Shown one piece after another: positions 16,658-25,755 of a DNA stretch of 64,000 nucleotides (the stretch's first letter is position 1; every line of letters starts with the position of its first letter). The DNA is from Ruminococcus sp. Lineage in GTDB: Bacteria > Bacillota > Clostridia > Oscillospirales > Ruminococcaceae. The notes under the pieces were generated by a model, which did no database searches, was not told the origin of the DNA, and saw nothing but the letters and a program-made list of their open reading frames with translations. Made by a program: the position numbers and the translations under genes. The stretch covers positions 27,109 through 91,108 of the forward strand of contig JALELB010000017.1 in the NCBI GenBank assembly GCA_022768805.1, given 5' to 3'.

Positions 16658-17461
16658 TCAGCGGGCGCCCTTACGCTTGAGCACCACGCCGATGGTGGAG
16701 AAAAACAGCTTGCAGTCCAGAGCAAGGCTGCGGGTACGGATATAGCGCACGTCGGATTCCACCCATTCATCAAAGGCCATATCACTTCTGCCTTCGCACT
16801 GACAGATACAGGACAGACCGCCCTTTACCAGCAGACGCTCCATCTGGGCAGGCGTATACAGCACAACCTCCCGGGGGAGGGGCGGACGGGGGCCGATCAG
16901 GGACATATCACCCCGGAGCACATTGATAAGCTGAGGAAGCTCGTCAATGGAGGTTTTGCGGATGAAGCCGCCGATCCGGGTGATGCGGGGATCGTTCTTG
17001 CTTTTGAAGGCGATGCCGTCGCACTCATTTTCCTTCTGGACTTCTTCAAAGCGCTTTTCCGCGTCCATGCACATGGAACGGAATTTATACATACGGAAGG
17101 GCTTTCCGTTCTCTGTCAGACGAACCTGGGAAAAAATAGGGTTGCCTTTATCTTCTATGTAGATAATGGCGGCAACAATCAGCCCCGGAATCAGCAGAAA
17201 AAGAATGCCAAGGGCGGAAACAATCACGTCAATGCTCCGCTTTACAGCCCGGTATGCGGCAGAACCTGCAGGCTTCAGCGTACTGTGTTTCAGGGTTTCC
17301 CGGATGCCGGTACAGAGAAGATCCAGCGCATGCTCGTCAAATTCCAGAATCGGGTATTGGGTGATGCCATCTTTATTTGTCTGTAAGGCTTCGATTGTAA
17401 CCTCGGTGATCATATTTTCTGTCATACTGGCCTTTTCCAGGCCGGTACTCTTTGTTATCAT
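16658..17461 (-). CDS. Undecaprenyl-phosphate sugar phosphotransferase (bacterial sugar transferase)
   Basis: Likely transfers a sugar-1-phosphate to undecaprenyl phosphate to start a cell-surface polysaccharide. The C-terminal 190 residues match the bacterial sugar transferase family: KRSIDVIVSALGI leading into one membrane helix (about residues 75-100), MYKFRSMCMDAE, GGFIRKTSIDELPQL and SLIGPRPPLPRE. The N-terminal 70 residues are a cytoplasmic extension without a known domain. The start is uncertain: the ATG at 17,461 has only a poor ribosome site; ATGs at 17,425 and 17,413 are alternatives. No other polysaccharide genes are adjacent, which is unusual for a priming enzyme. Confidence 0.85.
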   Translation of the reverse strand: MITKSTGLEKASMTENMITEVTIEALQTNKDGITQYPILEFDEHALDLLCTGIRETLKHSTLKPAGSAAYRAVKRSIDVIVSALGILFLLIPGLIVAAIIYIEDKGNPIFSQVRLTENGKPFRMYKFRSMCMDAEKRFEEVQKENECDGIAFKSKNDPRITRIGGFIRKTSIDELPQLINVLRGDMSLIGPRPPLPREVVLYTPAQMERLLVKGGLSCICQCEGRSDMAFDEWVESDVRYIRTRSLALDCKLFFSTIGVVLKRKGAR

Positions 17462-17629
17462 TTACTCGCCCCCAATGATTGAATCGCGTCCCCTTCTGGC
17501 AACGGGCTGCTTATATATGCAGTTCTCTGTCTCTTTATCATCATTGCAAGATGCACAGCGGTAGAAATCAGATAGTGATTACCTTATAGCCGGGTTCATG
17601 GGACAGTTCCGGATCATAGTCATGTTTTC
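17462..17629 (-). other. 168-base untranslated leader of the sugar transferase
   Basis: This stretch lies between the promoter at 17,630-17,658 and the sugar transferase start. It is long for a simple leader. I saw no known riboswitch, no terminator and only a very short possible reading frame, so its role is open. Confidence 0.4.
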
Positions 17630-17658
17630 ATTATAACGTATTCCGGAGGGAAAGTCAA
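17630..17658 (-). promoter_or_regulatory. Sigma-A promoter of the sugar transferase
   Basis: TTGACT (17,653-17,658), 17-base spacer, TATAAT (17,630-17,635) on the minus strand. Confidence 0.85.
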
Positions 17659-17790
17659 ATAAATATGTCTGAATTCATGGGGTGGGCTGAAAATTCGTCA
17701 AAATGTACGATATATCAGGTTGTTTATATTACACAATTCACATTGTCCTATTATTTCCTGCACTGGAAACAGAGTAAGGGCGGAACGATT

Positions 17791-17820
17791 TTGACATTTC
17801 TTTGACAGATATGTTATAAT
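17791..17820 (+). promoter_or_regulatory. Sigma-A promoter of the VanZ-like gene
   Basis: TTGACA (17,791-17,796), 18-base spacer and TATAAT (17,815-17,820), directly before the ribosome site AGGAGA at 17,821. The transcript would start almost at the Shine-Dalgarno, so its leader is very short. Confidence 0.85.
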
Positions 17821-17832
17821 AGGAGACGGGTG

Positions 17833-18348
17833 ATGCATATGAAAAAACGCACAGTGCTGTATGTGCTGATTGGGCTGACCATTTGTTTTATCTGGGGCAA
17901 TTCCCTGATGCCCGCCTCTGTTTCCGGCAAACTCAGCGGCCAGCTGGCACAGCTGCTTTCCCGGTTTGTGTCTTTGCCGTTGAATCCGGAGGGGGATGCC
18001 TCGGACGGGCTGCTGCGCAAGCTGGCCCACGGTACGGAATTCTGCATTCTCGGCGCAGAGCTGGGAGTGCTCTGGTGTTCTGCCGGGAAACGATGCTGGG
18101 AGCAGCTGGCTTTCCGGGGAGCTGCTGTGGCGCTGCTGGATGAAACCATTCAGCTGTTTGTTTCAGGCAGGGCCGGTATGATCCGGGATGTGTGGATTGA
18201 TCTGGGAGGCTACACAGTGGGCGTATTGACAGGCCTTTTTCTGTGTATGTGGCTGATGCACCGCCGGGGGATCAGCCCAGGGTCAGGTGATTGCCCAGGA
18301 ACCGGAACTCGCTCAGCGAGCCGGACAGATCCGCCAGCAGGGCATTGA
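17833..18348 (+). CDS. VanZ-like membrane protein
   Basis: A small membrane protein of about 170 residues with VanZ-family features: WGNSLMPASVSG near residue 20, RKLAHGTEF near 62 with the conserved lysine/histidine, ALLDETIQLFVSGRAG near 100 and DVWIDLGGYTVGVL near 118. VanZ proteins confer teicoplanin tolerance in some enterococci, but most homologues have no known role. The ATG at 17,833 fits AGGAGA best; GTG at 17,830 and ATG at 17,839 are alternatives. The last 25 codons (Gly/Pro/Ser-rich) are read antisense to the end of pheA: the genes overlap by 77 bases. Confidence 0.8.
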   Translation: MHMKKRTVLYVLIGLTICFIWGNSLMPASVSGKLSGQLAQLLSRFVSLPLNPEGDASDGLLRKLAHGTEFCILGAELGVLWCSAGKRCWEQLAFRGAAVALLDETIQLFVSGRAGMIRDVWIDLGGYTVGVLTGLFLCMWLMHRRGISPGSGDCPGTGTRSASRTDPPAGH

Positions 18349-19387
18349 CCTTCGGATCCAGCACACTGCCGCTGAAATCCAGGTAAAACCGCACATCAAA
18401 GCTGCCGTCTGCAATGGGCCGGCTTTCCAGCTTCTGCAAGTCCAGCCCGTTGGCGGAAAATTTGTTCAGCAGTCTGGACAGGCTTCCGGCCTGATTGGGC
18501 AGTTCTGCAATGATGGACACAGTATCCGCCTCCTCCGGAATCAGGCACTCCTTGGTGATGCAGATAAACTTTGTTACGTTTTCTTCTGCATCTGCAATAT
18601 TCCGGTGCAGGATTTCCAGCCCGTACTGCTCTGCACACTGGGGACTGCATACCGCTGCATAGGGCAGCTGTGATTCCGCAACAAACCGTGCCGCTGTGGC
18701 AGTATTGCTGTAGGAAAGCTGCTCCAGTCCGCTGTCCCGGAGAAAGCCGCTGCACTGCTGCAGAGCCTGGGGGTGGGAGCAGACCGTGGTCAGCCGTGCC
18801 GGATCCATGCCCTTCCGGGCAGCCAGACAGTGCTGGATTTCCAGATCCACAGTGGCAGCGATATAGCCTGCCTGCCGGTACAGCAGCTCATAGGTGGGAA
18901 TGACAGTGCCGGTGGTGGTATTCTGGATGGGCAGAATACCGCAGTCGATTTCTCCGGATTCTACCGCTTTGCATACATCCGAGAAGGTGGCATAGAACTT
19001 CGCCTCCGCCTCCGGAAACAGCATCCGCAGGGCGGCCTCCGAGTTGGAGCCCCGGGTGCCCTGGCACCCTGCACGGACACAGGTCAGGGTCTTCACCTGC
19101 CGGAAGGGGGGCATCCAGGATGCATCCGCCAGAATCTGCTGCTGGTAGCATTTGCTGATGTCCATAATGGCGGAAAAGAGTGCTGCGGCACTCTGGGACA
19201 TATCCGGCGGCGCCATATCCCGGATTCGCCGGATTACCTCGTCCTCCCGGTCCTTCTGAAAGACAGGAAGCTGATGCTCCTTTTTATAGACGCCTACCTG
19301 ACGGCACAGGGCCATACGCTGTGCAAAGGCGTCGAGAATGGTTTTGTCCAGCTGATTGATTTGTAGACGCAGTGATTGTAAATCCAT
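18272..19387 (-). CDS. pheA: Bifunctional chorismate mutase / prephenate dehydratase
   Basis: Converts chorismate to prephenate and on to phenylpyruvate, the committed steps to phenylalanine. The 371-residue product has an AroQ-type chorismate mutase helix bundle (about 1-90: LRLQINQLDKTILDAFAQRM), a prephenate dehydratase domain (about 105-285, with PIQNTTTGTV) and a C-terminal ACT domain carrying the ESRPI motif near 325, which normally binds phenylalanine for feedback inhibition. GGAGG lies eight bases before the ATG at 19,387; upstream open frame is a shadow of ruvC. The 3' end overlaps the VanZ-like gene. Confidence 0.95.
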   Translation of the reverse strand: MDLQSLRLQINQLDKTILDAFAQRMALCRQVGVYKKEHQLPVFQKDREDEVIRRIRDMAPPDMSQSAAALFSAIMDISKCYQQQILADASWMPPFRQVKTLTCVRAGCQGTRGSNSEAALRMLFPEAEAKFYATFSDVCKAVESGEIDCGILPIQNTTTGTVIPTYELLYRQAGYIAATVDLEIQHCLAARKGMDPARLTTVCSHPQALQQCSGFLRDSGLEQLSYSNTATAARFVAESQLPYAAVCSPQCAEQYGLEILHRNIADAEENVTKFICITKECLIPEEADTVSIIAELPNQAGSLSRLLNKFSANGLDLQKLESRPIADGSFDVRFYLDFSGSVLDPKVNALLADLSGSLSEFRFLGNHLTLG

Positions 19388-19424
19388 GGCAGGAGCCTCC
19401 CGGTATTTTTTCTGGTTCCTTGCC

Positions 19425-19453
19425 ATTATACCGGATTTCCGATAAAAAATCAA
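19425..19453 (-). promoter_or_regulatory. Sigma-A promoter of pheA
   Basis: TTGATT (19,448-19,453), 17-base spacer, TATAAT (19,425-19,430) on the minus strand. Confidence 0.85.
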
Positions 19454-19473
19454 GAGAAAAGTCGGTTCAGCCC

Positions 19474-19503
19474 TTGAAATATAACATAGAAGTATGCTAT
19501 AAT
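19474..19503 (+). promoter_or_regulatory. Sigma-A promoter of the ruvC operon
   Basis: TTGAAA (19,474-19,479), 18-base spacer, TATAAT (19,498-19,503), divergent from the pheA promoter. Confidence 0.8.
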
Positions 19504-19534
19504 AATTAGTACTATCGTGTAAAGGGTGTGCGTC

Positions 19535-20041
19535 ATGCGGATCATCGGTATTGACCCGGGCTATGCCATTGTGGGCTTCGGGGTGCTGGATTACCGGGGA
19601 GTGGAATTTACCACCCTGGAATACGGCGCAATCCTGACTGAGGCGCATACGGATTTTCCCCGGCGCCTGCAGAATATCTATGAGGATATGTCCTTTATTC
19701 TGGATCGCTTCAAGCCAGATGCGCTCGCCATTGAGCAGCTGTTTTTTTACTCCAACAAGACCACCGGCATTGACGTGGCCCAGGCCCGGGGCGTGATTCT
19801 GCTTTCCGCCGTGCAGCACGGCGTGCCCATCGCAGAGTATACCCCCTCCCAGGTCAAGCAGGCGGTGGTGGGATACGGCAAGGCAGAAAAGCGGCAGGTT
19901 ATGGAAATGACCCGGCGCATTCTGCATCTGGAACAGATCCCCAAGCCGGATGACGCTGCGGATGCGCTGGCGCTGGCGATCTGTCACGGCCACTGCAGCC
20001 GGGGAGCACAGGCTCTGACCCTGCGCACGGGAAGAATATAA
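19535..20041 (+). CDS. ruvC: Holliday junction resolvase RuvC
   Basis: RuvC cuts Holliday junctions brought to it by RuvAB. The 168-residue product shows the four acidic active-site positions: D in IGIDPG near residue 7, E in AIEQLF near 67, and the pair in KPDDAADALALA near 140-145. The ATG at 19,535 is preferred over GTG at 19,526 because AAAGGG lies 8 bases before it and translation begins MRIIGID. It heads a ruvC-ruvA-sseB-like-ruvB-glmM operon. Confidence 0.96.
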   Translation: MRIIGIDPGYAIVGFGVLDYRGVEFTTLEYGAILTEAHTDFPRRLQNIYEDMSFILDRFKPDALAIEQLFFYSNKTTGIDVAQARGVILLSAVQHGVPIAEYTPSQVKQAVVGYGKAEKRQVMEMTRRILHLEQIPKPDDAADALALAICHGHCSRGAQALTLRTGRI

Positions 20042-20059
20042 CAGGGAGGTGGCACAAGG

Positions 20060-20665
20060 GTGCTTTACAGCCTGCGGGGAACGCTGGTCCATAAGGAACC
20101 GGGACTAGTTGTTATTGAATGCGGCGGCGTTGGCTATGCTTGCCGTACCACCTATGCCGCGTCCGGCGGAATCGGGGAAACCGGCACCGAAGTGTTCCTG
20201 TATACATACTTGTATATCCGAGAGGAGAATATCGAACTCTTTGGATTTTCGGATCAGCAGGAGCTGCGCTGCTTTCAGCTGCTCATCAGTATATCCGGCG
20301 TGGGACCCAAGGCGGCACTGTCCATTCTTTCCGATCTGGACCCCACCCGCTTTATGCTGACCGTTGCCGCCGGGGACAGCAAGGTGCTGACCAAGACCAA
20401 GGGCATCGGGGCAAAAACCGCCCAGCGCATCGTACTGGAGCTGAAGGACAAGATCAGCAAGGAGCCCCTGCCCCAGGCGGACGGAAGCGTTGAACCGGTA
20501 TCCCGGACAGCCCAGGGCAGCACGGCGGAGGCCCTGTCCGCATTGATGGTGCTGGGGTATGCCCAGAGCGAAGTGATGCCCATTCTGGCAGAGCTGGACG
20601 ATCAGCTGCCGGCGGCGGAGCTCATCAAGCAGACCCTGCGTACCATCGGAACCAGAAAAAAATAA
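20060..20665 (+). CDS. ruvA: Holliday junction DNA helicase subunit RuvA
   Basis: RuvA binds the four-way junction and docks RuvB. The 201-residue product has the OB-fold N-terminus (MLYSLRGTLVHKEP), tandem helix-hairpin-helix motifs (ISGVGPKAALSIL and TKGIGAKTAQRIVLEL) and a C-terminal RuvB-binding domain (EALSALMVLGY). The start is GTG at 20,060 with GGGAGG about 11 bases upstream, 18 bases after ruvC. Confidence 0.96.
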   Translation: MLYSLRGTLVHKEPGLVVIECGGVGYACRTTYAASGGIGETGTEVFLYTYLYIREENIELFGFSDQQELRCFQLLISISGVGPKAALSILSDLDPTRFMLTVAAGDSKVLTKTKGIGAKTAQRIVLELKDKISKEPLPQADGSVEPVSRTAQGSTAEALSALMVLGYAQSEVMPILAELDDQLPAAELIKQTLRTIGTRKK

Positions 20666-20717
20666 GGCGGCACTGTTCGCTGCCACAGATAATTCATGAA
20701 AGGGAAGGTTGTTTTCT

Positions 20718-21440
20718 ATGAATCTCGACGAATTGTTGCGGGAGGCCATTGCCCACCCGGAAAAGCGGTCCCTGTTCCTGCAGACACTGATTAAAAGCGA
20801 CGTTTATGTGATCTGCAAAAATCCGGTAAAGCCCAATCCGGATGGGAGCGTGCAGATGGAGCTGATTACGACCACCAATCCGGACGGGGATGTATTCATT
20901 CCCTTCTTTACCAGTTTTCGTTCCCTCCAGATTTTTGCCAAGCGGTATGTAAACTGTTATAAGCTCAACTGCCTGCGGCTCTTTGATCTGATTCAGTCTG
21001 CTTCTGCGGTACTGAACCCCAATTCCTACGGCAAGGAATTCTCTCCCCAGGAGATCCAGAGCATTCTGATGATCGCACGCAATCTGAATATTCCTGCCAT
21101 CTCCATGAAGGAGGAGGAAACCATTCAGTACCGGAAACTGACCCGCCAGGTTCCCTATCTCACCAAGGCCGCAACCAAGTATCTTTCCAAGCAGCCCAAT
21201 GTGGATGCTGCATATATTCTGGAAATGGTACGTGGCTGTGAAAAGCCCCAGATCCTGTTTGTATTCGACATGATCGGCAGCACCCGAAAGCTTTTTTACC
21301 CTCTGTCCAAGTATCTGGCAGAGGTGGTGCATCCCGGGGACAGTCTGTGTTTTTTAAGCATGGAGCAGGATACCGCCAAGAAAGCGGTTGAGGGCATTGA
21401 TCCCTTCTATGTCCGCAAGAAGCGCTTCTTTGAACGCTGA
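20718..21440 (+). CDS. SseB-domain protein inserted between ruvA and ruvB
   Basis: A 240-residue soluble protein resembling SseB/enhanced-serine-sensitivity proteins: an N-terminal SseB domain (about 5-115, with [15 protein letters not shown]) and a C-terminal SseB-like half (about 120-235, with [24 protein letters not shown] split over two strands). The biochemical role of the family is unclear. AGGGAAGG is 9 bases before the ATG at 20,718. Its position inside the ruv operon (52 bases after ruvA, 35 before ruvB) is worth noting; a link to recombination is only an inference from location. Confidence 0.7.
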   Translation: MNLDELLREAIAHPEKRSLFLQTLIKSDVYVICKNPVKPNPDGSVQMELITTTNPDGDVFIPFFTSFRSLQIFAKRYVNCYKLNCLRLFDLIQSASAVLNPNSYGKEFSPQEIQSILMIARNLNIPAISMKEEETIQYRKLTRQVPYLTKAATKYLSKQPNVDAAYILEMVRGCEKPQILFVFDMIGSTRKLFYPLSKYLAEVVHPGDSLCFLSMEQDTAKKAVEGIDPFYVRKKRFFER

Positions 21441-21475
21441 CGGCGCATACCCGGCACTGCCGGTTGGAGGTTTAT

Positions 21476-22522
21476 GTGATAGATACTGGTGAAATGGAGT
21501 TCGAGAGCCGGATGACTGCACCGGAGTTTACCCCTCCGGATGTGGAGCTGGAATTCTCCCTCCGCCCGAAAACCCTGAGTGAATATATCGGACAGGACAA
21601 GGTCAAGGAAATCCTTGCGGTTTATATTGAAGCGGCCCGCCGCAGAGGCGAGCCGCTGGATCATGTGCTGCTGTACGGGCCTCCGGGTCTGGGCAAGACC
21701 ACCCTGGCCGGAATCATCGCCCAGGAGATGGGGGTGAATCTGCGGATCACCTCCGGTCCTGCCATTGAAAAGGCGGGGGATCTGGCAGCACTGCTGACAA
21801 ATCTGTCGGAAAACGATGTGCTGTTCATTGACGAGATCCACCGGCTGTCCCGGGCGGTGGAGGAGGTTTTATACCCGGCTATGGAGGACAATGCCCTGGA
21901 TATTGTCATCGGCAAGGGTCCCTCTGCCAATTCCATCCGGGTGGATCTGCCCAAATTCACCCTGGTGGGTGCTACCACCCGGGCGGGTCAGCTGACTTCC
22001 CCTCTGCGGGACCGGTTCGGCATCGTGCAGCGGCTGGAGCTGTATCCTCCGGAGCAGCTTTGCGATATTATCCGCCGCAGCAGCATGCTACTGGGCATTC
22101 CCTGCGAATATGACGGCGCCATGGAGCTGGCGCGGCGTGCCCGGGGAACTCCCCGTATTGCCAACCGGCTGCTGAAGCGGGTGCGGGATTTTGCAGATGT
22201 GATGGGGGACGGCAGAATCACCCGGGAAATCGCCTGCACCGCCCTTGATAAGCTGGAAATCGACGAGCTGGGGCTGGATAGTCTGGACAAACGGGTGCTG
22301 CATATGATTATCAAGGGCTACAACGGCGGCCCTGTGGGTCTGGAGACCCTTGCCTCCGCCATCGGGGAGGAGTCTGTGACCCTGGAGGACGTTTGCGAGC
22401 CCTATCTGATGCAGCTGGGCTTTTTGTCCCGGACGCCCCGGGGCAGATGTGCCACTCAGCTTGCCTATCAGCACCTGGGCATCCCCCGGGAGGGCGCACA
22501 GGACACACAGCTGTCCCTGTAA
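21476..22522 (+). CDS. ruvB: Holliday junction DNA helicase RuvB
   Basis: RuvB is the hexameric AAA+ motor that drives branch migration with RuvA. Visible are the sensor-rich core: YIGQDKVKE near residue 35, Walker [13 protein letters not shown] near 63, Walker [11 protein letters not shown] near 112, GATTRAG near 161 and the winged-helix end FLSRTPRGR near 320. GTG at 21,476 is the favoured start because GGAGG is 5 bases before it; TTG at 21,464 would overlap the Shine-Dalgarno, and ATG at 21,494 is a further alternative. Confidence 0.96.
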   Translation: MIDTGEMEFESRMTAPEFTPPDVELEFSLRPKTLSEYIGQDKVKEILAVYIEAARRRGEPLDHVLLYGPPGLGKTTLAGIIAQEMGVNLRITSGPAIEKAGDLAALLTNLSENDVLFIDEIHRLSRAVEEVLYPAMEDNALDIVIGKGPSANSIRVDLPKFTLVGATTRAGQLTSPLRDRFGIVQRLELYPPEQLCDIIRRSSMLLGIPCEYDGAMELARRARGTPRIANRLLKRVRDFADVMGDGRITREIACTALDKLEIDELGLDSLDKRVLHMIIKGYNGGPVGLETLASAIGEESVTLEDVCEPYLMQLGFLSRTPRGRCATQLAYQHLGIPREGAQDTQLSL

Positions 22523-22564
22523 CAGACACACTGCTGCAATACGACAATGAAGGAGATTGAACAA

Positions 22565-23917
22565 ATGGGAAGACTGTTCGGAACAGACGGCGCAAGAGGA
22601 GTTGCCATTACGGAGCTGACCTGTGAGCTGGCTATGCAGATCGGCAGAGCGGCAGCTCTGGTACTGACCCGGAAGATGAACCACAAGCCGATGATCTATA
22701 TCGGTAAGGATACCCGGATTTCTTCGGATATTCTGGAGGCAGCCCTGGCGGCAGGCATCTGCTCCGTAGGGGCCAATGCGGAGCTTCTGGGCGTTGTGCC
22801 TACGCCGGCGGTGGCAACTCTTGTCCGGCTCAATGCGGCGGATGCGGGGGTGATGATTTCCGCTTCCCACAACAGTGTGGAATTTAACGGCATTAAGCTG
22901 TTTTCCTCCACGGGCTACAAGCTGTCCGATGAGATCGAGGAGGAAATCGAGGCGCTGATTCTGGATCATCCGGAGCAGATCCGGCTCCAGTCCCACACCA
23001 ATGTGGGCCGCATCAGCGTATACAAGGACGCCCAGCGAGATTATATCCGTTACATCCAGAAGGCCATTCATACGGATCTGAGCGGTCTGCGGGTGGCTCT
23101 GGACTGTGCCAACGGCAGTGCCTCCGCAACGGCGAAGAAGCTGTTTGAGGGTATGGGTGCGGAGGTTATCATGGTCTGCGACCAGCCGGACGGCAGCAAC
23201 ATCAATGCGGACTGCGGCTCCACCCATACGGAGAATCTGATGGAGTTCGTGCCGGACCATCAGTGCGACCTGGGCCTTGCCTTTGACGGTGATGCGGACC
23301 GGTGCCTGGCGGTGGATGAAAAGGGCGAGCTGGTGGACGGCGACAAGCTCATTGCCATTTTTGCCAAGGCGTATAAGGAACAGAACAAGCTGAAAAACAA
23401 TGCGGCAGTGGTTACGGTGATGACCAATCTGGGCTTCCGGCATTTTGCCGCAGCGGCAGGCATTGACGTTGTGGTTGCATCCGTAGGCGACCGGTATGTG
23501 CTGGAGAAAATGCTGGACGGCGGGTATAATATCGGCGGAGAGCAGAGCGGCCACATTATCTTCCTGGACGAGGCTACCACCGGAGACGGAGAGCTGTCCG
23601 GCGCCAAGCTGATGGAGATTATGGCACAGTCCGGCAAAAAGCTCAGCGAGCTTGCCACCGTGATGGAGCATTTCCCCCAGGTGATGATTAACGTGAAGAT
23701 CGCGGCAAAGGACCGGGAAATGTGGAAGAACGACCCGGATATCACCGGCCTCATCGCCAAGCGTGAGGAAGAGCTGGGGGATACGGGGCGAATCCTGGTA
23801 CGGGAAAGCGGTACGGAGCCCCTGATCCGGGTGATGCTGGAGGGCAGGGATTTCCGGCGGATCAACACCTTTGCCATGGAGATTGCGGATAAAATCAGAG
23901 AAAAAGTAGGACGATAA
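22565..23917 (+). CDS. glmM: Phosphoglucosamine mutase
   Basis: GlmM interconverts glucosamine-6-phosphate and glucosamine-1-phosphate for UDP-GlcNAc and peptidoglycan synthesis. At 450 residues it has normal length and the family motifs: MGRLFGTDGARG at the start, the phosphoserine loop MISASHN near residue 100, the metal loop AFDGDADR near 240, the sugar-binding GGEQSGH near 325 and RESGTEPLIRVM near 420. The start at 22,565 has AAGGAG nine bases upstream; ATG at 22,547 overlaps it and is rejected. Confidence 0.97.
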   Translation: MGRLFGTDGARGVAITELTCELAMQIGRAAALVLTRKMNHKPMIYIGKDTRISSDILEAALAAGICSVGANAELLGVVPTPAVATLVRLNAADAGVMISASHNSVEFNGIKLFSSTGYKLSDEIEEEIEALILDHPEQIRLQSHTNVGRISVYKDAQRDYIRYIQKAIHTDLSGLRVALDCANGSASATAKKLFEGMGAEVIMVCDQPDGSNINADCGSTHTENLMEFVPDHQCDLGLAFDGDADRCLAVDEKGELVDGDKLIAIFAKAYKEQNKLKNNAAVVTVMTNLGFRHFAAAAGIDVVVASVGDRYVLEKMLDGGYNIGGEQSGHIIFLDEATTGDGELSGAKLMEIMAQSGKKLSELATVMEHFPQVMINVKIAAKDREMWKNDPDITGLIAKREEELGDTGRILVRESGTEPLIRVMLEGRDFRRINTFAMEIADKIREKVGR

Positions 23918-23920
23918 GCC

Positions 23921-24787
23921 TTGAGAATTGCAGACAACTGGAAGGAATACAGGATTCTGGATGCTTCTGACGGAGAAAAGCTGGAGTTGTGGAACGGCAT
24001 CAGCCTTATCCGGCCGGATCCCCAGATCATCTGGAAAACGCCCCACGCCGTTCCCCAGTGGAATACGGCGGACGGCCATTATCACCGCTCCAACGCCGGG
24101 GGCGGCAGCTGGAGCTTTAAAAAGAAGCTGCCCGGCTCCTGGCTGCTCCATTATGGTGCACTCACGTTCCAGATCCGTCCCACCGGCTTCAAGCATACAG
24201 GGCTTTTTCCGGAGCAGGCAGTGAACTGGGACTATATGTCCGGGCTGATCCGGAATGCGGGCAGACCGATTCGTGTACTGAATCTGTTTGCTTATACCGG
24301 GGGAGCCACCCTGGCCTGTGCCCAGGCAGGGGCTGAGGTGTGCCATGTGGACGCCTCCAAGGGGATGGTACAGTGGGCCCGGGACAATGCGGCGGCATCC
24401 GGGCTGACGGAAAAGCCTATCCGCTGGATTGTGGATGACTGCGAAAAATTTGTACAGCGGGAGATCCGCCGGGGCAGAAAATATGACGCCATTGTGATGG
24501 ATCCCCCCAGCTACGGCAGGGGCCCCGGGGGAGAGGTCTGGAAGCTGGAAAACTGTGTGTATGACCTGGTGCAGCTCTGTGCAGGCGCCCTTTCCGAGCA
24601 GCCCTTGTTTTTCCTCATCAACAGCTATACCACCGGGCTTTCTCCTTCTGTAATGGGCTATATTTTGGGCACGGTTCTGCAAAGCAGGCTTGGCGGCAGT
24701 GTGCAGTCTGACGAAATCGGGCTGCCGGTGGAGCAAAGCGGATTATATCTGCCCTGTGGGGCAACGGCAATCTGGCAGGCTGAATAA
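23921..24787 (+). CDS. Class I SAM-dependent methyltransferase (RlmI/RlmK-like)
   Basis: A 288-residue cytosolic methyltransferase. The N-terminal 95 residues are an extra RNA-binding-like segment, followed by a Rossmann methyltransferase core with the SAM loop NLFAYTGGATLACAQAGA near residue 125, an acidic loop VDASKGMV and the catalytic DPPSYGRGPGG near 195. The layout resembles 23S rRNA cytosine methyltransferases, so an rRNA base is the likely target. It starts with TTG three bases after the glmM stop, so it is coupled to glmM. A terminator overlaps its 3' end. Confidence 0.8.
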   Translation: MRIADNWKEYRILDASDGEKLELWNGISLIRPDPQIIWKTPHAVPQWNTADGHYHRSNAGGGSWSFKKKLPGSWLLHYGALTFQIRPTGFKHTGLFPEQAVNWDYMSGLIRNAGRPIRVLNLFAYTGGATLACAQAGAEVCHVDASKGMVQWARDNAAASGLTEKPIRWIVDDCEKFVQREIRRGRKYDAIVMDPPSYGRGPGGEVWKLENCVYDLVQLCAGALSEQPLFFLINSYTTGLSPSVMGYILGTVLQSRLGGSVQSDEIGLPVEQSGLYLPCGATAIWQAE

Positions 24788-24828
24788 GGGCAACAGCGGG
24801 ACGGGCGTCTGCGCATTGCCCCTTTTTC
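24786..24828 (+). terminator. Terminator after the ruv-glmM operon
   Basis: AAGGGCAA at 24,786-24,793 pairs with TTGCCCCTT ending near 24,823, followed by TTTTTCCT. It separates the ruv operon from the ecf genes. Confidence 0.75.
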
Positions 24829-24862
24829 CTGTTTGGAAGCATGCAACGAAAGGAGTCGGATT

Positions 24863-25732
24863 ATGGCTGAAAACTGCATGATTGATGTGCAGGATCTGCA
24901 CTTTGCATACGAAAACGAAATGGAGCCGGACAAGCCAGCCCATGAGGTGCTCAAGGGCGTGAATCTAAAGATCCGCCCGGGTGAATTCGTTGCAGTGCTG
25001 GGGCATAACGGCTCCGGCAAGTCCACTTTAGCGAAGCATCTGAATGCCATTCTGCAGCCCACCTCCGGCAAGGTGCTGGTGGAGGGGATGGATACCTCCG
25101 ACCCGGAGCTGCTGTTTGACATCCGGCAGCATGTGGGAATGGTGTTCCAGAATCCGGACAACCAGATCGTGGCCACCATTGTGGAGGAGGACGTTGCCTT
25201 TGCGCCGGAAAATCTGGGTGTGCCCCGGGAGGAGATGCGCAAGCGGGTGGATGAGGCCCTGCAGGCGGTGCATATGTACGAATACCGACACCATGCTCCC
25301 CACCAGCTGTCCGGTGGACAGAAGCAGCGGGTGGCCATTGCCGGCATCATCGCCATGCGGCCGGACTGTATCGTGCTGGACGAGCCCACCGCCATGCTGG
25401 ATCCCCATGGCAGGCGGCAGGTGATGCGCACCATCCGGAGCCTGAACCGGGAGTACGGCATCACCATTGTGCTGATTACCCACTATATGGAGGAAGCAGC
25501 GGAATGTGACCGGGTGGTGGTGATGGACAGCGGCAGGATTCTGCTGGACGATACCCCACGGCAAGTGTTTTCCCAGGTAACACAGCTAAAGGATGTGGGG
25601 CTGGATGTGCCCCAGGTAACCGAGCTTGTGCATCTGCTGAATCAGGCAGGCTGCGGGCTGGACCCCCATATTATCCATGAGGATGAATGTGTGGAGGCAC
25701 TGGAAAAGCTGCTGGGCGCACCGGGTGCGTGA
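24863..25732 (+). CDS. ecfA1: ECF transporter ATPase EcfA1
   Basis: One of the two ABC ATPases that power all ECF S components in the cell, including RibU at 465. Motifs: Walker [16 protein letters not shown] near residue 50, Q-loop [11 protein letters not shown] near 92, signature [15 protein letters not shown] near 150, Walker [14 protein letters not shown] near 172 and H-loop LITHYMEEA near 207. AAAGGAG is 8 bases before the ATG at 24,863. It is followed by ecfA2 after 23 bases. Confidence 0.96.
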   Translation: MAENCMIDVQDLHFAYENEMEPDKPAHEVLKGVNLKIRPGEFVAVLGHNGSGKSTLAKHLNAILQPTSGKVLVEGMDTSDPELLFDIRQHVGMVFQNPDNQIVATIVEEDVAFAPENLGVPREEMRKRVDEALQAVHMYEYRHHAPHQLSGGQKQRVAIAGIIAMRPDCIVLDEPTAMLDPHGRRQVMRTIRSLNREYGITIVLITHYMEEAAECDRVVVMDSGRILLDDTPRQVFSQVTQLKDVGLDVPQVTELVHLLNQAGCGLDPHIIHEDECVEALEKLLGAPGA

Positions 25733-25755
25733 CTATCCATGGAGGAGAGAGACGA

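Noticed and set aside
17462-17629. Possible purine-type riboswitch: the leader contains TTTCTACC and ATAAGG blocks.
   Set aside because: The three-helix junction and the other conserved residues of the purine aptamer cannot be placed; the match is only a few bases long.
22088-24736. Long minus-strand frame opposite ruvB-glmM-methyltransferase (about 880 codons).
   Set aside because: It spans three genuine plus-strand genes, has no start signals and no family motifs; it is a product of GC-rich codon bias.
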